Notes under the pieces: model-generated
What the model saw: the letters and a program-made list of their open reading frames with translations, nothing else
Told to the model about the DNA's origin: nothing
The model's database searches: none
Part shown: piece by piece, positions 34,351 to 46,092 of the stretch
Numbering within the stretch: the first letter of the stretch is position 1
How the letters are laid out: each line of letters begins with the position of its first letter
Program-made: the position numbers and the translations under genes
From: Antedon mediterranea
Lineage: Eukaryota > Echinodermata > Crinoidea > Comatulida > Antedonidae
Direction: 5' to 3'
Length of the DNA stretch: 64,000 nt
Assembly: GCF_964355755.1 (NCBI RefSeq)
Contig: NC_092676.1
Location: 374,501 to 438,500, forward strand

Positions 34351-37300
34351 ATGGTTTTAAAGATGAATACGACTGTTGTTTGTCCAGTAACGGACACGAT
34401 TCCAGTCGATCAAGTATCAAAGGACGCTCTTCATAAAACTCTTAAATTGTTTGAACATAAAAAACTAGGAAGGATAATTCTTGAACCTGATCAACCTAGG
34501 GCCCAGAACATGAAAGCACCGATATTGTACGGCAATGGTACTGCTGCAATAGCTAGTGTTAATAGTACCAATAAGTCAACGATGAAAAGTCGCGATGATG
34601 CGGATAAAGGAGTTAGATTAATTGAGGACTCTCGACGGCGAAAAATGGTAAGTTTCTAATTTAAAGTCGCCATGTTTTGTTTGATTATTATTGATTGATT
34701 ATTGAGAATTAATAATTTCTCCATGGAACAATTTATCACCTAAGAAACTTTTTCCTATTTACCGTGAAGTTTTTTTATCCGATAAAGTCTTTAAACCTGT
34801 TTTCCACTAAGTGAATTTATTCACGCGCGAATAATCGTAAACTATCCATTTCTCTATCACAACCATTTGCTAAAGAATGATCGATGCGCACGAATAAATT
34901 CGCCTAATTTTAATGTTTCCTTTGAAATATTAATGTGATTCATTTTTATTTTGTGGGCGTAGTGTGCAAAATATATACCGCACCAACTCCTTGAAAATAG
35001 CCAGCCTCTCACAGGTAGAACGTAAATAATTGATGCGCGTAAAATAGATGGCGTGCGTAAACCGACCGGAAACGCGTCCTATGAAAGGCGCATATACCGG
35101 AAACGCGTATTTTGAACATACGCATACCGTGTCGACGTTTACGTCACACATTGCATGCTAAAATAAGGTTTTTAGAAAATGTAACTGTTAATTGATGGTA
35201 TTTAAGTAGGCTACAGACCTACTCATCCGGGAAAACATAAATTATTTCTACTGATTTCCTAACCCGCTTTATTGATCATTAAGCCTACGCCACATGGTTG
35301 CGCATTTATTTACATCATTTTAAATTTCCTTCCTATATCGCCCATGAATATGAAGACCACTGATAGTCTTACGTACATCCTTCTTTCTTTTATGTGAATT
35401 TAATTGGGCACTTGATGTCTTGAAAAATAAAATTTTAATTTTGTGTTCAACTTAGATTAGTTGACACAAAATAAGAGTCAGGTGCGTGGTACCGAGTAGT
35501 ATCCACCAAGTCTAACCAAATTTGTGAGATTATTTTAACAACGATAATACTGGCTAATTCGAAAATGTTCCCTTTAGATAACAAAATTAGCAATCAAGTC
35601 ATTAAAACCATTATTGATTGACACAAATGATTAGTTAGTCTACCATACCAGGACTGACATAAGCATAAAATAATCACCACAGCCTCACACGACAATCCTC
35701 CTCAGTCTCCCCAACCAATAAAACGGTAGGCCTACAGAATCTGCAAGGGTAGAGAATATGCAAGGGTAATCTGCAAGGGTAGAGAGAGAGAGCGAATCGA
35801 AAGTTACATCGGTAAGATTTAAAAGAGAACGTTCTAACCCATTTCCTATTGTATTTCATGTTTCAAAGTACTTTCACTTGTTGAATTATTGCAAGCATTG
35901 ACAGTACTGTATCTCGGTTAACTTAACATATCGATAAATTCCACTTGACCAAAAACGCGTTTTTCTATCGATTGTTTATGACGCAATTTAACACATAGAA
36001 TCTGCCTCTTCAATAGCCAATATACATGGTGACTAATTTACATAATAGTTCTTCCTGTTGAAATGTTGTCTCTGGTGCGTATAATAGTTTCTTTGTAGGC
36101 CTCTTATCAAATTTAACAAATATCATTTCACTGTATGGTGGCTCTAATTTGCATATTTCCTGCTAAAATGGCGTTTTTTTTCAGGATACGCGCTTCCTAC
36201 TGATCTTCTTTGAAATCAAAACCCGGATTTAATGGGTGTAAATAATGCTACAAAGATTTAAATACGAACAAAAGATTCTGTTGTTTCAAATACTCAAGAA
36301 CCGATAGAAATATAACGTGTGTAATGCCATCTGTCTTTAACAATTCGATGGTGTTAGAGATTTAGTCATTTCGAAAATATTATTCTGATCGTAATAGTAC
36401 TTTATACAATACTTAAACATGCACTATTGGAAACGGACATTATGAATTAGAATCAAAGGTGAAATTATCACATTTCACACCTTGGCCATAATAAAACTTT
36501 AACTTGGCTTCTTTCCTCCAATCAAAACCCACAACAAATGACTTTTATTACTTTGGTGGTCATAATGGTTTTTAAACAGTCAATTTCCAAGAAAAACTGG
36601 TAGTAAATACAATATACACTTTAACGTCATGTTTTTCATCATTTTTATAAGGTACAAAAATGGCTAGCTCTGAGAAGATGCACATCGCAGATAGAGACGC
36701 CTCGTGACGTCATCAGTAGTCAGGTTTACAGCAGGGAAGTTTCAAACGCCACATCCATGCATCTGCCGAACGGTAAGATATAGTACGCGCATGCGTACAG
36801 TATACGTAACTCTCATCATCGCTGTTGTGTCATTATTTTCTATTCGTCACATTAGTAACAACATTAGATTATACATGTATTAACCAGATGTTCATCTATA
36901 CGACTTTCGTGTTTTTCCCTATTTGTTTGGCATAGGCCTAGTTATCTAGGTTAAATATTTGTTTAAATCATAAATTGGATATATTTAAACACACTTGACA
37001 ACCATAACATATTATCAACATCCGGGTTTTTATTGCTTTCCAAATTAGTCGTTTATATTTAAGGTTGGCTAGTAAATCGTAACAGGATACTGTATTCAAT
37101 AAATGTCAACATCTAAAACAAGTACGTATAAAACATGCAGAAATAATCCGCGTTGATGTTTGTTTTTGTACGCGGCGTATTTGACCAATCACAAGCGATA
37201 GATTATCCGAACTCTGTCACTTGTCATAGGTTAAGTCGCTTGCGTTGCGTTTACGTCCTTGCGTTGCCAAGCTTTCCCACGTGGATGCCACCATTGTAAT

Positions 37301-38220
37301 TGATCACGCACAACGCAATGGAACATCCGAACTAAGATCGCTTGTGATTGGTCAACTCACTTGCGGCATACGCACTTCTGTTACGTCCTTGTGGGAACTA
37401 AGCTTTTTAAGCAAAAATATAAAAAGTACAAATGCGATGCATTCAACCCTATGACAGTGTGGGCGTAACTGGACGTTGAGTGGGTGTATACACGCGTAAT
37501 GGGTGTGGTCGTTAAATACCCGGTCCAAAGAAAATGATTATTGGGACTTTGTGAAAAAGAATAGGAAATATTTAAACACTGCGTTGAAACGTGCACCCCG
37601 CATTGAACCGTATAAAGCTGAGTTTATAGATTCTGTATACCTTCCCTTCCGACGCCGACACGGAAATAATTCCCATTAAATTGAATTTCATGATAATCCT
37701 TGAGTAACAAAACAATTTGATCGATGCTGTACTTAACTTGTGGTAACTTAGTTCCGGCTCAAAACATGTTTTGATAATTATACTTTTTTTTTTAATAGAT
37801 CCACGAAAATGGACTCCTCAGGACGTTGCAGCATGGCTGCACTACATGGCAAACTCGTATTCTTTAAACATTGACTATAGTTATTTCCGAATGAACGGAA
37901 GAGCATTATGTCTTATGAATTTAGAAGGATTTCAGCGTCGTGTTTTTAATGGAAAAATCCTTTTTGCGGATTTTCGAGAACGACTCAGGAGAACAATGTT
38001 ACCTAAACATAGTGCGCCCTCACCTCCTGTTCCACGACGACAATATTCTGTGATTGTGCGCAATGATAGTTGTCAAAATGGAGAAAAGATAGAATTGAAT
38101 GAACGAAGGACAAAGGACCCAACTGACACATTTATTGTAACGGCAAGGAAGGACACAAAACCTGAAGAAGGAGGAAAACAAACTTTTAAAAGCGAGAGTA
38201 TTCCCAATCCCAGTCTATGA
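34351..38220 (+). CDS. Pointed (SAM_PNT) domain protein without an ETS domain, 279 aa
   Basis: Exons 34351-34647, 36652-36772 and 37799-38220 (TGA 38218-38220) join in frame (phases 0, 1). Residues about 140-207 form an ETS-family Pointed domain: RKWTPQDVAAWLHYMANSYS, then the signature YFRMNGRALCLMNLEGFQRR. The fit is best to the TEL/Yan/ETV6 subgroup. The protein ends about 70 residues after the domain in a Lys/Glu/Pro-rich tail, and no ETS winged helix follows. The first 99 residues are not recognised. Drosophila Mae/Edl is a precedent: a stand-alone Pointed domain that binds Yan and Pointed and modulates their activity. By analogy this could be an ETS co-regulator, but that is inference. 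An in-frame upstream ATG at 34285 exists; I chose 34351 because the region before it has no coding character. Exon 2 lacks a recognised motif and rests on splice signals and open frame. Confidence 0.75.
37150..37420. repeat. Inverted-repeat element in the Pointed-gene intron
   Basis: TTGACCAATCACAAGCGAT (from about 37181) is mirrored by ATCGCTTGTGATTGGTCAA (from about 37337), and both halves carry ATCCGAACT, CGTTGCG and TTACGTCCTTG words. Related to 28925-29050. Noncoding. Confidence 0.6.
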
Positions 38221-38221
38221 T

Positions 38222-38425
38222 GTGGATTCGATTTATCAATTGATAATAATTGATAATTTATTAATTATCGATTTAATAATAATAATATTATTTATTGATT
38301 CAATAACCAATAATAATAATTTATTGATTTAATAATTGGTAAATTATTGATTATTGATATCGATAATTATTAATTCAATAATCGATAATATTGGTTATTG
38401 ATTGATAAATCGATAAACTATAACA
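38222..38425. repeat. AT-rich block of overlapping small palindromes
   Basis: About 200 bp almost entirely of TTATTGATT, AATAATCGAT and TTATCGAT words directly after the Pointed-gene stop. Many overlapping inverted repeats are possible. Low-complexity sequence, probably in the 3' UTR. Confidence 0.7.
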
Positions 38426-40646
38426 TATCTGTGAAATCAATTGACTCAAAAGACATTATTTCAGTAAGGCATATTTTCATAATGGTTTATTTCATAAAAA
38501 AAAGAACTCTGAATTTCCACAACAGAGCTAGAATTATGGAGTGACCTTTAACGTTTTATAAACTCTCTTGATATGCATGCATTATTAGTTGCCAAATCCG
38601 GGTTTGTGATTGGTGAAGATTTTAGTGATTATCACGGAAGGTACAACAACCATCATCGGAAGCTAAAATCGGAAATGATCAATGATCGTGGAGATGACAT
38701 GATCAAGGCATTACCGTAGGATACTTTTTAGAAAAGGTTGTCGCGACGGTTCGAATCGATATGATTACGTTTGTTTCATCAACCACCTGAATATAAACAC
38801 GCCAATAGAAAGCGTGTTTCCCACCCTACGGATGAACGTACGCGCAATATTTTGACCAATCACAAGTGAAAAACGAGCTAAAGCCCGGCGCACACTACAG
38901 CTTCCGGCTGAGCCAACTGCCACGAGTAACACTTGCCTCACAGTGTGCGCCGGGGATTTCGTGAGGAATCGGCCACGCGTGCCGCTGAGGAAAATATCTA
39001 TCGTGTTTAATATTTTTTGGCACGCGTGCCATTTTCCTCAAGTGTGCGCCGAACGTGAGCTTCCTGCTCACTAAAAATTTCACTGCGCATGACATGATTT
39101 ATTATATTTCAGCGCGTGCTGTATAGCGTAGTAAGTAATTATCCAATCAGAAAATCGCGTACTGAAGGCGTTTAGTGTGCGTCCGATAGAACGCGATCAC
39201 AATTTGCGGCAAATTTGTTAGTGAGCCAAGTGTTACTCGCGTGCCAGTTGGCTCAGCCGAAAGCTCTAGTGTGCGCCGGGCTTTAGCGTTAAATATGCTG
39301 CGCATACAGAACGTCTTGTTTATTGCGTCATTTTCATTCATGATACCTATAAATATTATGGTTTAAGAGTTTACGTTTTGCGTTGATAGGACGACGCGTT
39401 CACAAACATAGACCTACAAGTAAACGATTAATTTTTATTTTGCCCTAGTCGATGCAGACAATGAACAATTCTTTTTTCGAGATGTTCCGGCTAAAGAAGT
39501 ATTTTTTTCTATCGTATTTCTCTCTATCATATCGTTGGGAAATACATGTTTTAATCTCAGGATTATCAGGACTATTGTGTAAAATAAAGCGAACTTTTGC
39601 TGCAACCTATTTTAAATTCATCCCAACAGTTTGTGAGCGAATTTATTAGAAAGATGTAGAATAAATTGACGGCATTAAATTAAATGACAGTGAGTAGAGA
39701 TCATGTCGAAGTATAATAGCATAGACATTTAGTAAATGCAACTGCTAAGGCCTAGTGTTCAATAGTGACTCGTACATAATGTTCATTTTCTTAAATTAAA
39801 TTATTTTAAAATTATGCCATTATAATAATTCTGAACTTTATTGTTGTGAATGTGAACAACAATAAGCCTAAATGGTTACACGTTCTGATTTGTGTACTGA
39901 ACATAAACCGCCGTAACATTACCTCATGTGTGTGTATGACTAAATGTGAGAATGTATCAATATGTATGTAATGTATATATTGTAAATAAGGATGCATTTT
40001 GTGCAAAACTTGAATAAAATCATGTAAGTAAGACAAATATCGAGTCATTAGATGTGAATTGTTGATAATATAAAGTTCAATTTATTTATACCCGACGTCA
40101 ATTACTAACCACAACTGAAACTAATTAGACTTACACATTTACTTCATTTATTTTTACCAAGTTCAAATAAGGTCAAGGATTGTTGGCAAACAAGCGAGAG
40201 GTGTAGTGTACCCACACACGTATCAAACAATCCAGATTTTAGATTGACGGCGTGATTACGGATCATTTTTCGTATACGGTTTTTGATAGGCAGTACAGAA
40301 TTTTTCTCGACGACGACGACGCACGTCGACGACCGATGGTCAGTCATATTGACACATAATATGCATGACTCTGTTTTTAGTTTCGAGGCATTGAAAGCAT
40401 GAACCAGTTATTCGAGTTCTTGGTAAAATATGAATAAACATTTTAGTTGAATTTGAAAGTACGTAGAAAAAGAATTTTACTACAACAGTTTTGATACGAC
40501 GAGATTGAGTGTAGTCGTATAGAGCTTGAGGAAAATATAGATGGCGCTATACTATTATTAGTAAAAAAGTTCTAACAAGTCGCTATCGTTTCGAACTTTC
40601 AATTATCGTAACAAAAGTACTGTAGAATACCTAATAATTATTAAAT
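38426..40646. other. Pointed gene to CCDC91 intergenic region
   Basis: Holds the 411-bp inverted-repeat element at 38877-39287 and otherwise no convincing gene. An AATAAA near 40013 follows T-rich, GTAT-rich sequence of 3'-UTR character (39890-40030); I could not assign it to a gene. The CCDC91 promoter presumably lies in the last few hundred bases, which include a GACGACGACGACGCACG run at about 40310. Confidence 0.5.
38877..39287. mobile_element. 411-bp inverted-repeat (MITE-like) element
   Basis: The left end begins GCTAAAGCCCGGCGCACACT and continues to CACGAGTAACACTTG; the right end is its inverse, closing with GTGCGCCGGGCTTTAGC. Further GTGTGCGCCG words occur inside. GC-rich relative to its surroundings. 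No ORF and no clear target-site duplication. Confidence 0.8.
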
Positions 40647-43600
40647 ATGGCAGACGGCTGGGCAAACTTCCCATCTAATGAGGTAAGGATACTTATTAGG
40701 AAGTGTTACACGTCGACTATGTTTGCAAACGCTCAAAACGTCCAGACAAGGCTAAGCCTACGTACGACAAACATACCGTAATCATCCGGCCTATCCAGGC
40801 AATCCACAGGCGAGAAACACCTTTATGCACTTACTGGAGCTGCTGAGCGAGCGAACTACTAGGGCCTAGCAATGTTGAGCCTAAGCAAGCTTAGATTGCG
40901 TTTAATTATGTATTTACACTAGAATGAAAGGTACCTACACGATACTTTAAAGGTAAATTATTATGTAATGCATTCCATAAACAAGTATTTGATTGCTCTT
41001 CCCAAACTTTCCTTTTCTTTTTTTGATATCTTTTTTTTTACTGATGATGTCATGTATGTTTTGTATAGGGGAATGAAAATGGGCAACAAGAAGAGGATTG
41101 GGATGATTTTGGCGGCTTTGAAGGTGCAGAACCAATGCCTGCTGAGTTAGCACAACAAGATGTCCCACATGTAGAAGCTAGCCCTTCACCATGGGCTGTT
41201 TTCTCAACAGGTAATTCATATTTCAATGCTACAAGAAAACTCACCAGTGTTGAATTAAACAGGATTTTGGAAAGAGCCATGCATGTTTTGAATGAGCCAA
41301 TATATGGGGAACCTGACCGTACCATTTTCAAACATAGTGTAATTGTAAATATTTGGAATTTTATTGTTAAAACAGTTTGATTTTTTTGTAGGAAGTTCAG
41401 GTGCTGCTCAACCAGACTTACTCATTGCTCCAGCACAACCTACCTTACCAAAAATGGATCATTCCTTCTTGAATAACTCCTCTCCAGAAGTAACAGCAAT
41501 GGGAGGTTCCATTCCATGTCAAGGGGCAGTTGGTGGACCGCCTGAAATTACTATGCAAGCAGAAGCATCCGTGCTACAGGCAGCTGCAGGTCAGGCAGAA
41601 ACAGATCGGCAACAGTCGCTTAAAGATATTGATGTTGATCTTGTATTGGATGATAGATTAGATATTATTGTAAGTTTCCATGGGTATAATTAATTGAATT
41701 GGAAAATACTGTGGCAAAGGATGGGAGGAAATATTTTCTTTTGAGTACTTGGATAAAGTGACTTAGTTGAAAGACTAATATAAACATATATGTTATCTCA
41801 CCCAAAACTGTATGTGTTTGTAATGTATATGTTTCCATATGTTATGCTATTAAATGTCTATGCAATATTGTAACTTCATTATTTAAAAACATACAAAACT
41901 TTTGTAATTCATCATGATTAACTTGTAAAATTGTAGGTTGTTTTTGAGGTCATCCAAATGTCATAGTGTGTTTATTTTAAAGGGGTCAAGAAAAGGAAAT
42001 GCTATTGTGAATGGAGGTGCTTGGAATGATAGTCCTGTGTTTAGAGGTTCCCATGGCAACCAATCACATCCTCACCAAGAGCAAACAGCTCAGTTATCTA
42101 GAAGAGTTGAAAACATGGAGGAACAGTTATCAGTTGTAGATCGTGAGAAAGAGCGATTACAGCAGGTATGTTGTTATTGTCTCAGTTATTCTGTGTTATT
42201 CAGTTTTATTTCTATAAATAAATATATATAATACATTATATATCATCTATTACTCTTTTATCCCTGCTTTTTTTTGTAGAAACTGCACGAAATGTCCACC
42301 AAAAATGATAAACTTCAAGAAGAATTATTAAAAGAAAAAAGTGAATTAGAAGAACAACTTAAAAAATATAAAGATTTAGAATGTAAACACAAAGGAGATA
42401 TTGACGAATTGAGAAAAGCTGGACATGATACGCTAGCTATTATGTTAGAAGAGTATAAGGTATTAGCAATGAACATCTCCCTTAGCCTAAGTACCAACTT
42501 AGTTAACAAGCTGGACATGATACGCTAGCTATTATGTTAGAAGAGTATAAGGTATTAGCAATGAACATCTCCCTTAGCCTAAGTACCAACTTAGTTAACA
42601 AGCTGGACATGATACGCTAGCTATTATGTTAGAAGAGTATAAGGTATTAGCAATGAACATCTCCCTTAGCCTAAGTACCAACTTAGTTAACAAGCTGGAC
42701 ATGATACGCTAGCTATTATGTTAGAAGAGTATAAGGTATTAGCAATGAACATCTCCCTTAGCCTAAGTACCAACTTAGTTAATAAGCTGGACATGATACG
42801 CTAGCTATTATGTTAGAAAAGTATAAGGTATTAGCAATGAACATCTCCCTTAGCCTAAGTACCAACTTAGTTAACAAGCTGGACATGATACGCTAGCTAT
42901 TATGTTAGAAGAGTATAAGGTATTAGCAATGAACATCTCCCTTAGCCTAAGTACCAACTTAGTTAACAAGCTGGACATGATACGCTAGCTATTATGTTAG
43001 AAGAGTATAAGGTATTAGCAATGAACATCTCCCTTAGCCTAAGTACCAACTTAGTTAACAAGCTGGACATGATACGCTAGCTATTATGTTAGAAGAGTAT
43101 AAGGTATTAGCAATGAACATCTCCCTTAGCCTAAGTACCAACTTAGTTAATAAGCTGGACATGATACGCTAGCTATTATGTTAGAAGAGTATAAGGTATT
43201 AGCAATGAACATCTCCCTTAGCCTAAGTACCAACTTAGTTAACAAGCTGGACATGATACGCTAGCTATTATGTTAGAAGAGTATAAGGTATTAGCAATGA
43301 ACATCTCCCTTAGCCTAAGTACCAACTTAGTTAACAAGCTGGACATGATACGCTAGCTATTATGTTAAAAGAGTATAAGGTATTAGCAATGAACATCTCC
43401 CTTAGCCTAAGTACCAACTTAGTTAACAAGCTGGACATGATACGCTAGCTATTATGTTAGAAGAGTATAAGGTATTAGCAATGAACATCTCCCTTAGCCT
43501 AAGTACCAACTTAGTTAACAAGCTGGACATGATACGCTAGCTATTATGTTAGAAGAGTATAAGGTATTAGCAATGAACATCTCCCTTAGCCTAAGTACCA

Positions 43601-46092
43601 ACTTAGTTAACAAGCTGGACATGATACGCTAGCTATTATGTTAGAAGAGTATAAGGTATTAGCAATGAACATCTCCCTTAGCCTAAGTACCAACTTAGTT
43701 AACAAGGTGGACATGATACGCTAGCTATTATGTTAGAAGAGTATAAGGTATTAGCAATGAACATCTTCCTTAGCCTAAGTACCAACTTAGTTAACAAGGT
43801 GGACATGATACGCTAGCTATTATGTTAGAAGAGTATAAGGTATTAGCAATGAACATCTTCCTTAGCCTAAGTACCAACTTAGTTAACAAGCACCACCTTA
43901 GTTAAATAAGCACCAAATCAGTTGAATAAGTACCAATTTAAGTGAATCAGCACCAACTTAGTTGAATAAGTACCAACTTAGTTAAATAAGCACCAACTGA
44001 CTTGGATTTGAAATAAGTCTGTTCTGTTTTTAGTTGGATAAGTACCAACTCAGTTGAATAAGTACCAACTTAGGTGAATAGGTACCAATTTAGTTGAATA
44101 GGTACCAATTTAGTTGAATAAGTACCAACTTTACTTGTTTTTTAAATAAGTGTTCTGTTTTTTAGGGATTGTGTAAATGCGCTATTTTAGAGCAACAGGA
44201 AGCAAATGAACAAAGATTAAAAGATGCACTTACAAGAGAATCAGATAAATGCCAGGCCTTAATGTTGTCACAGGTTTGTTTATAATTATGGTTTCTACAG
44301 GACTTTTGTTGGTATACTGTAATAAACAGTTTCTCTATTTAAACAAGCATCATTTTAAAAACTTAACTGTAAGCATTAATATCTTATGTATAGCCTTTTT
44401 AATATTACTTATTCAGGTGTAAGGCCTCATTCCTATATTTGGAATGATTACACCAAACACCATTTTGTATTATGACCCATAACCCATGTTGTGTTGAAGT
44501 TGGTGTTCTTGCATTGTTTTATTCTGGTCTTTGTTTTTTTCAGCATGAGAAGCTAATTGGTCTACTAGAAGAAGAAAAGAAATCAAATGAAGAACAAATG
44601 AATTGCGCAATAGCTGAACTAACAAAAAAACATGAACAAGAAATTGAAAATGTTATAATTTCTCAACAGCAAAAAGCAGAAGAAAAAAACAAAAAAGCAG
44701 TAGAGGTAAATATACATTTAGTAAGAATTGTTGCATACTGTATAACATATATATTAACATGGAATCACCTTTTGGGAGCATTTGTAATAATCATATAATG
44801 GTTTATTTTAAGGTTATGGAACAGACCCACAAAGAGTCAATGGAAAAATTACTTAAAGAACAACAAGAGAAAGCGAAGGGAGCTTTAGAGAATGAAAGAA
44901 AAATAGTTTTAGAAATGATTGAAAAGGAAAGAACAAAAAGTAAAGAAGCGTTGAGTAAAGCATTGAAAGAGGAAACAGACAAGGCAAAGGTAGGATGCTG
45001 ATGCTTTATATAATGTTTGTTGTTTGTTTTAACCCTTTCACTGTGAATGTCATAATTTGTGGCTTATGATGCTTGGCTACCAATCTAAGGGTCATGGGTT
45101 CAAGTCCTGTCATATGTCAGGATTTTTCTAATAACAATTTACAACTCCACTCCCAAAGACTTGTAATAAGACTTTGTTTATGTAGAGCATCTTGTGTATA
45201 TGTTTGTCTTGTGAACAGGATTACCACCTTTAAAAAAAAAGGATAGTGAATGAATTTGCTTATTGTTATCCGTGGCAATTTGCCTAAATATATATAAAAC
45301 AAAATATTAAAAGATACATAATTAATAAGGTTTTATTTTTGATTGAGGTTGCAATAAAAGAAGCACTTTGTGAAGAGAGGAAGACGCAAGAAGAAGCCAA
45401 TAAATATGCCGCAGACAAAACAAAGTCACTGATAATGGAACATCTAAAAGAACAAAAGAATGTTAGTGTGTTATAAATTATTACATTATCATTGTATTTA
45501 TTATTACATTCATCATCTCAGACATTATTTTGGACTGATGTTTATACATTTATACTTGTTATTCTGTCATAAATTATTTTCAAAATTAGTAGTACAGTCA
45601 ACTCTCCCAATACCGGACACCTTTGGGCTGGCCAAATATGTCTGGTTTTTAATGGTAAAATTGAATTTGGGACTGTTTGGACTTCAAGAAAAGTCTGGTA
45701 TGGAGAGTTTCCAGTTTCATCATCAAGTCTGATATTGGGAGAGTTTCCAGTTTCATCATCTAGTCTGATATTGGGAGAGTTTCCAGTTTCATCATCAAGT
45801 CTGATATTGGGAGAGTTTCCAGTTTCATCATCAAGTCTGATATTGGGAGAGTTTCCAGTTTCATCATCAAGTCTGATATTGGGAGAGTTGACTGTAGTAG
45901 GTATGTTGCTATTCTTTGTCTGCATTTTCAATTTATAATTTAGTTTTGTGTGTTTGTCTTTATCAGGCTGACAGTGCTGTCCGTCAACGATCACTTGCAA
46001 GCATCGATTTATTCCTAGAGGGCGCTAAACAACAATTACATATATTGTTAGACACTCCTGTAAAGTCTTCCAAAGATGGTGTTGATAGCTGA
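40647..46092 (+). CDS. CCDC91: Coiled-coil domain-containing protein 91 (GGA-binding partner p56), 501 aa
   Basis: Exons 40647-40682, 41069-41210, 41392-41669, 41983-42165, 42280-42459, 44166-44273, 44544-44705, 44813-44989, 45348-45461 and 45967-46092 sum to 1506 nt (501 aa; human about 441). The family binds the ear domains of GGA adaptors and helps trafficking between Golgi and lysosome. Residues 24-30, DDFGGFE, match the human N-terminal GAE-binding motif. Residues from about 200 on are a long Lys/Glu-rich coiled coil, including IDELRKAGHDTLAIMLEEYK (human: MRKAGHEALSIIVDEYK). The C-terminus VRQRSLASIDLFL matches human VIRQRSLSSLELFL. The donor of exon 5 (AAG/GTATTA) is weak and lies at the head of a 92-bp array that repeats it 15 more times. 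The last donor (AAT/GTTAGT) is also unusual. Confidence 0.93.
42460..43889 (+). repeat. 92-bp tandem array duplicating a CCDC91 exon end and donor
   Basis: Each unit holds the last 41-42 bp of exon 42280-42459 (GGACATGATACGCTAGC to GAGTATAAG), the donor GTATTA, and about 50 bp of intron (GCAATGAACATCTCCCTTAG). GGACATGATACG occurs at 42421 (exon), 42513, 42605 and so on every 92 bp to 43801: 15 intronic copies. Variants are few (AAAAGTATAAG, AATAAGCTGG, ACAAGGTGG, CATCTTCC). Readthrough meets TAG in the next copy. Confidence 0.96.
43890..44145 (+). repeat. Decayed short tandem repeat after the 92-bp array
   Basis: Degenerate units of about 20 bp, GTACCAACTTAGTTGAATAA and variants, apparently derived from the tail of the 92-bp unit (GTACCAACTTAGTTAACAAG). 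They run almost to the polypyrimidine tract of CCDC91 exon 6. Confidence 0.8.
45061..45120 (+). repeat. tRNA-derived SINE-like fragment
   Basis: Contains GCTTGGCTACCAATCTAAGG and a box-B-like GGGTTCAAGTCC. No complete cloverleaf could be drawn. CCDC91 intron 8. Confidence 0.4.
45593..45896. mobile_element. MITE whose right end is amplified as a 36-bp tandem array
   Basis: Same family as 4875 and 12588, starting TACAGTCAACTCTCCCAATA and ending ATTGGGAGAGTTGACTGTA. Near the right end, the unit GTCTGATATTGGGAGAGT plus TTCCAGTTTCATCATCAA is repeated five times at 36-bp spacing (about 45690-45890). Each unit contains the TIR core. The array is open in both directions (36 is a multiple of three), giving spurious ORFs. 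Confidence 0.85.

Noticed and set aside
39812-40048. 78-codon minus-strand ORF
   Set aside because: Lies over AT/GTAT-rich sequence of 3'-UTR character; no similarity recognised.
42292-42528. 78-codon ORF extending past the CCDC91 exon into the array
   Set aside because: The homology to human CCDC91 passes directly from EYK to exon 6 (GLCKCAILEQQEA), so the ORF tail is intron.
45061-45120. tRNA gene
   Set aside because: A box-B-like word is present, but no intact acceptor stem or anticodon loop could be drawn; better explained as a SINE fragment.
45542-46000. 152-codon minus-strand ORF with SPNIRLDDETGN repeats
   Set aside because: It is the antisense of the 36-bp array in the MITE and overlaps CCDC91 exon 10.
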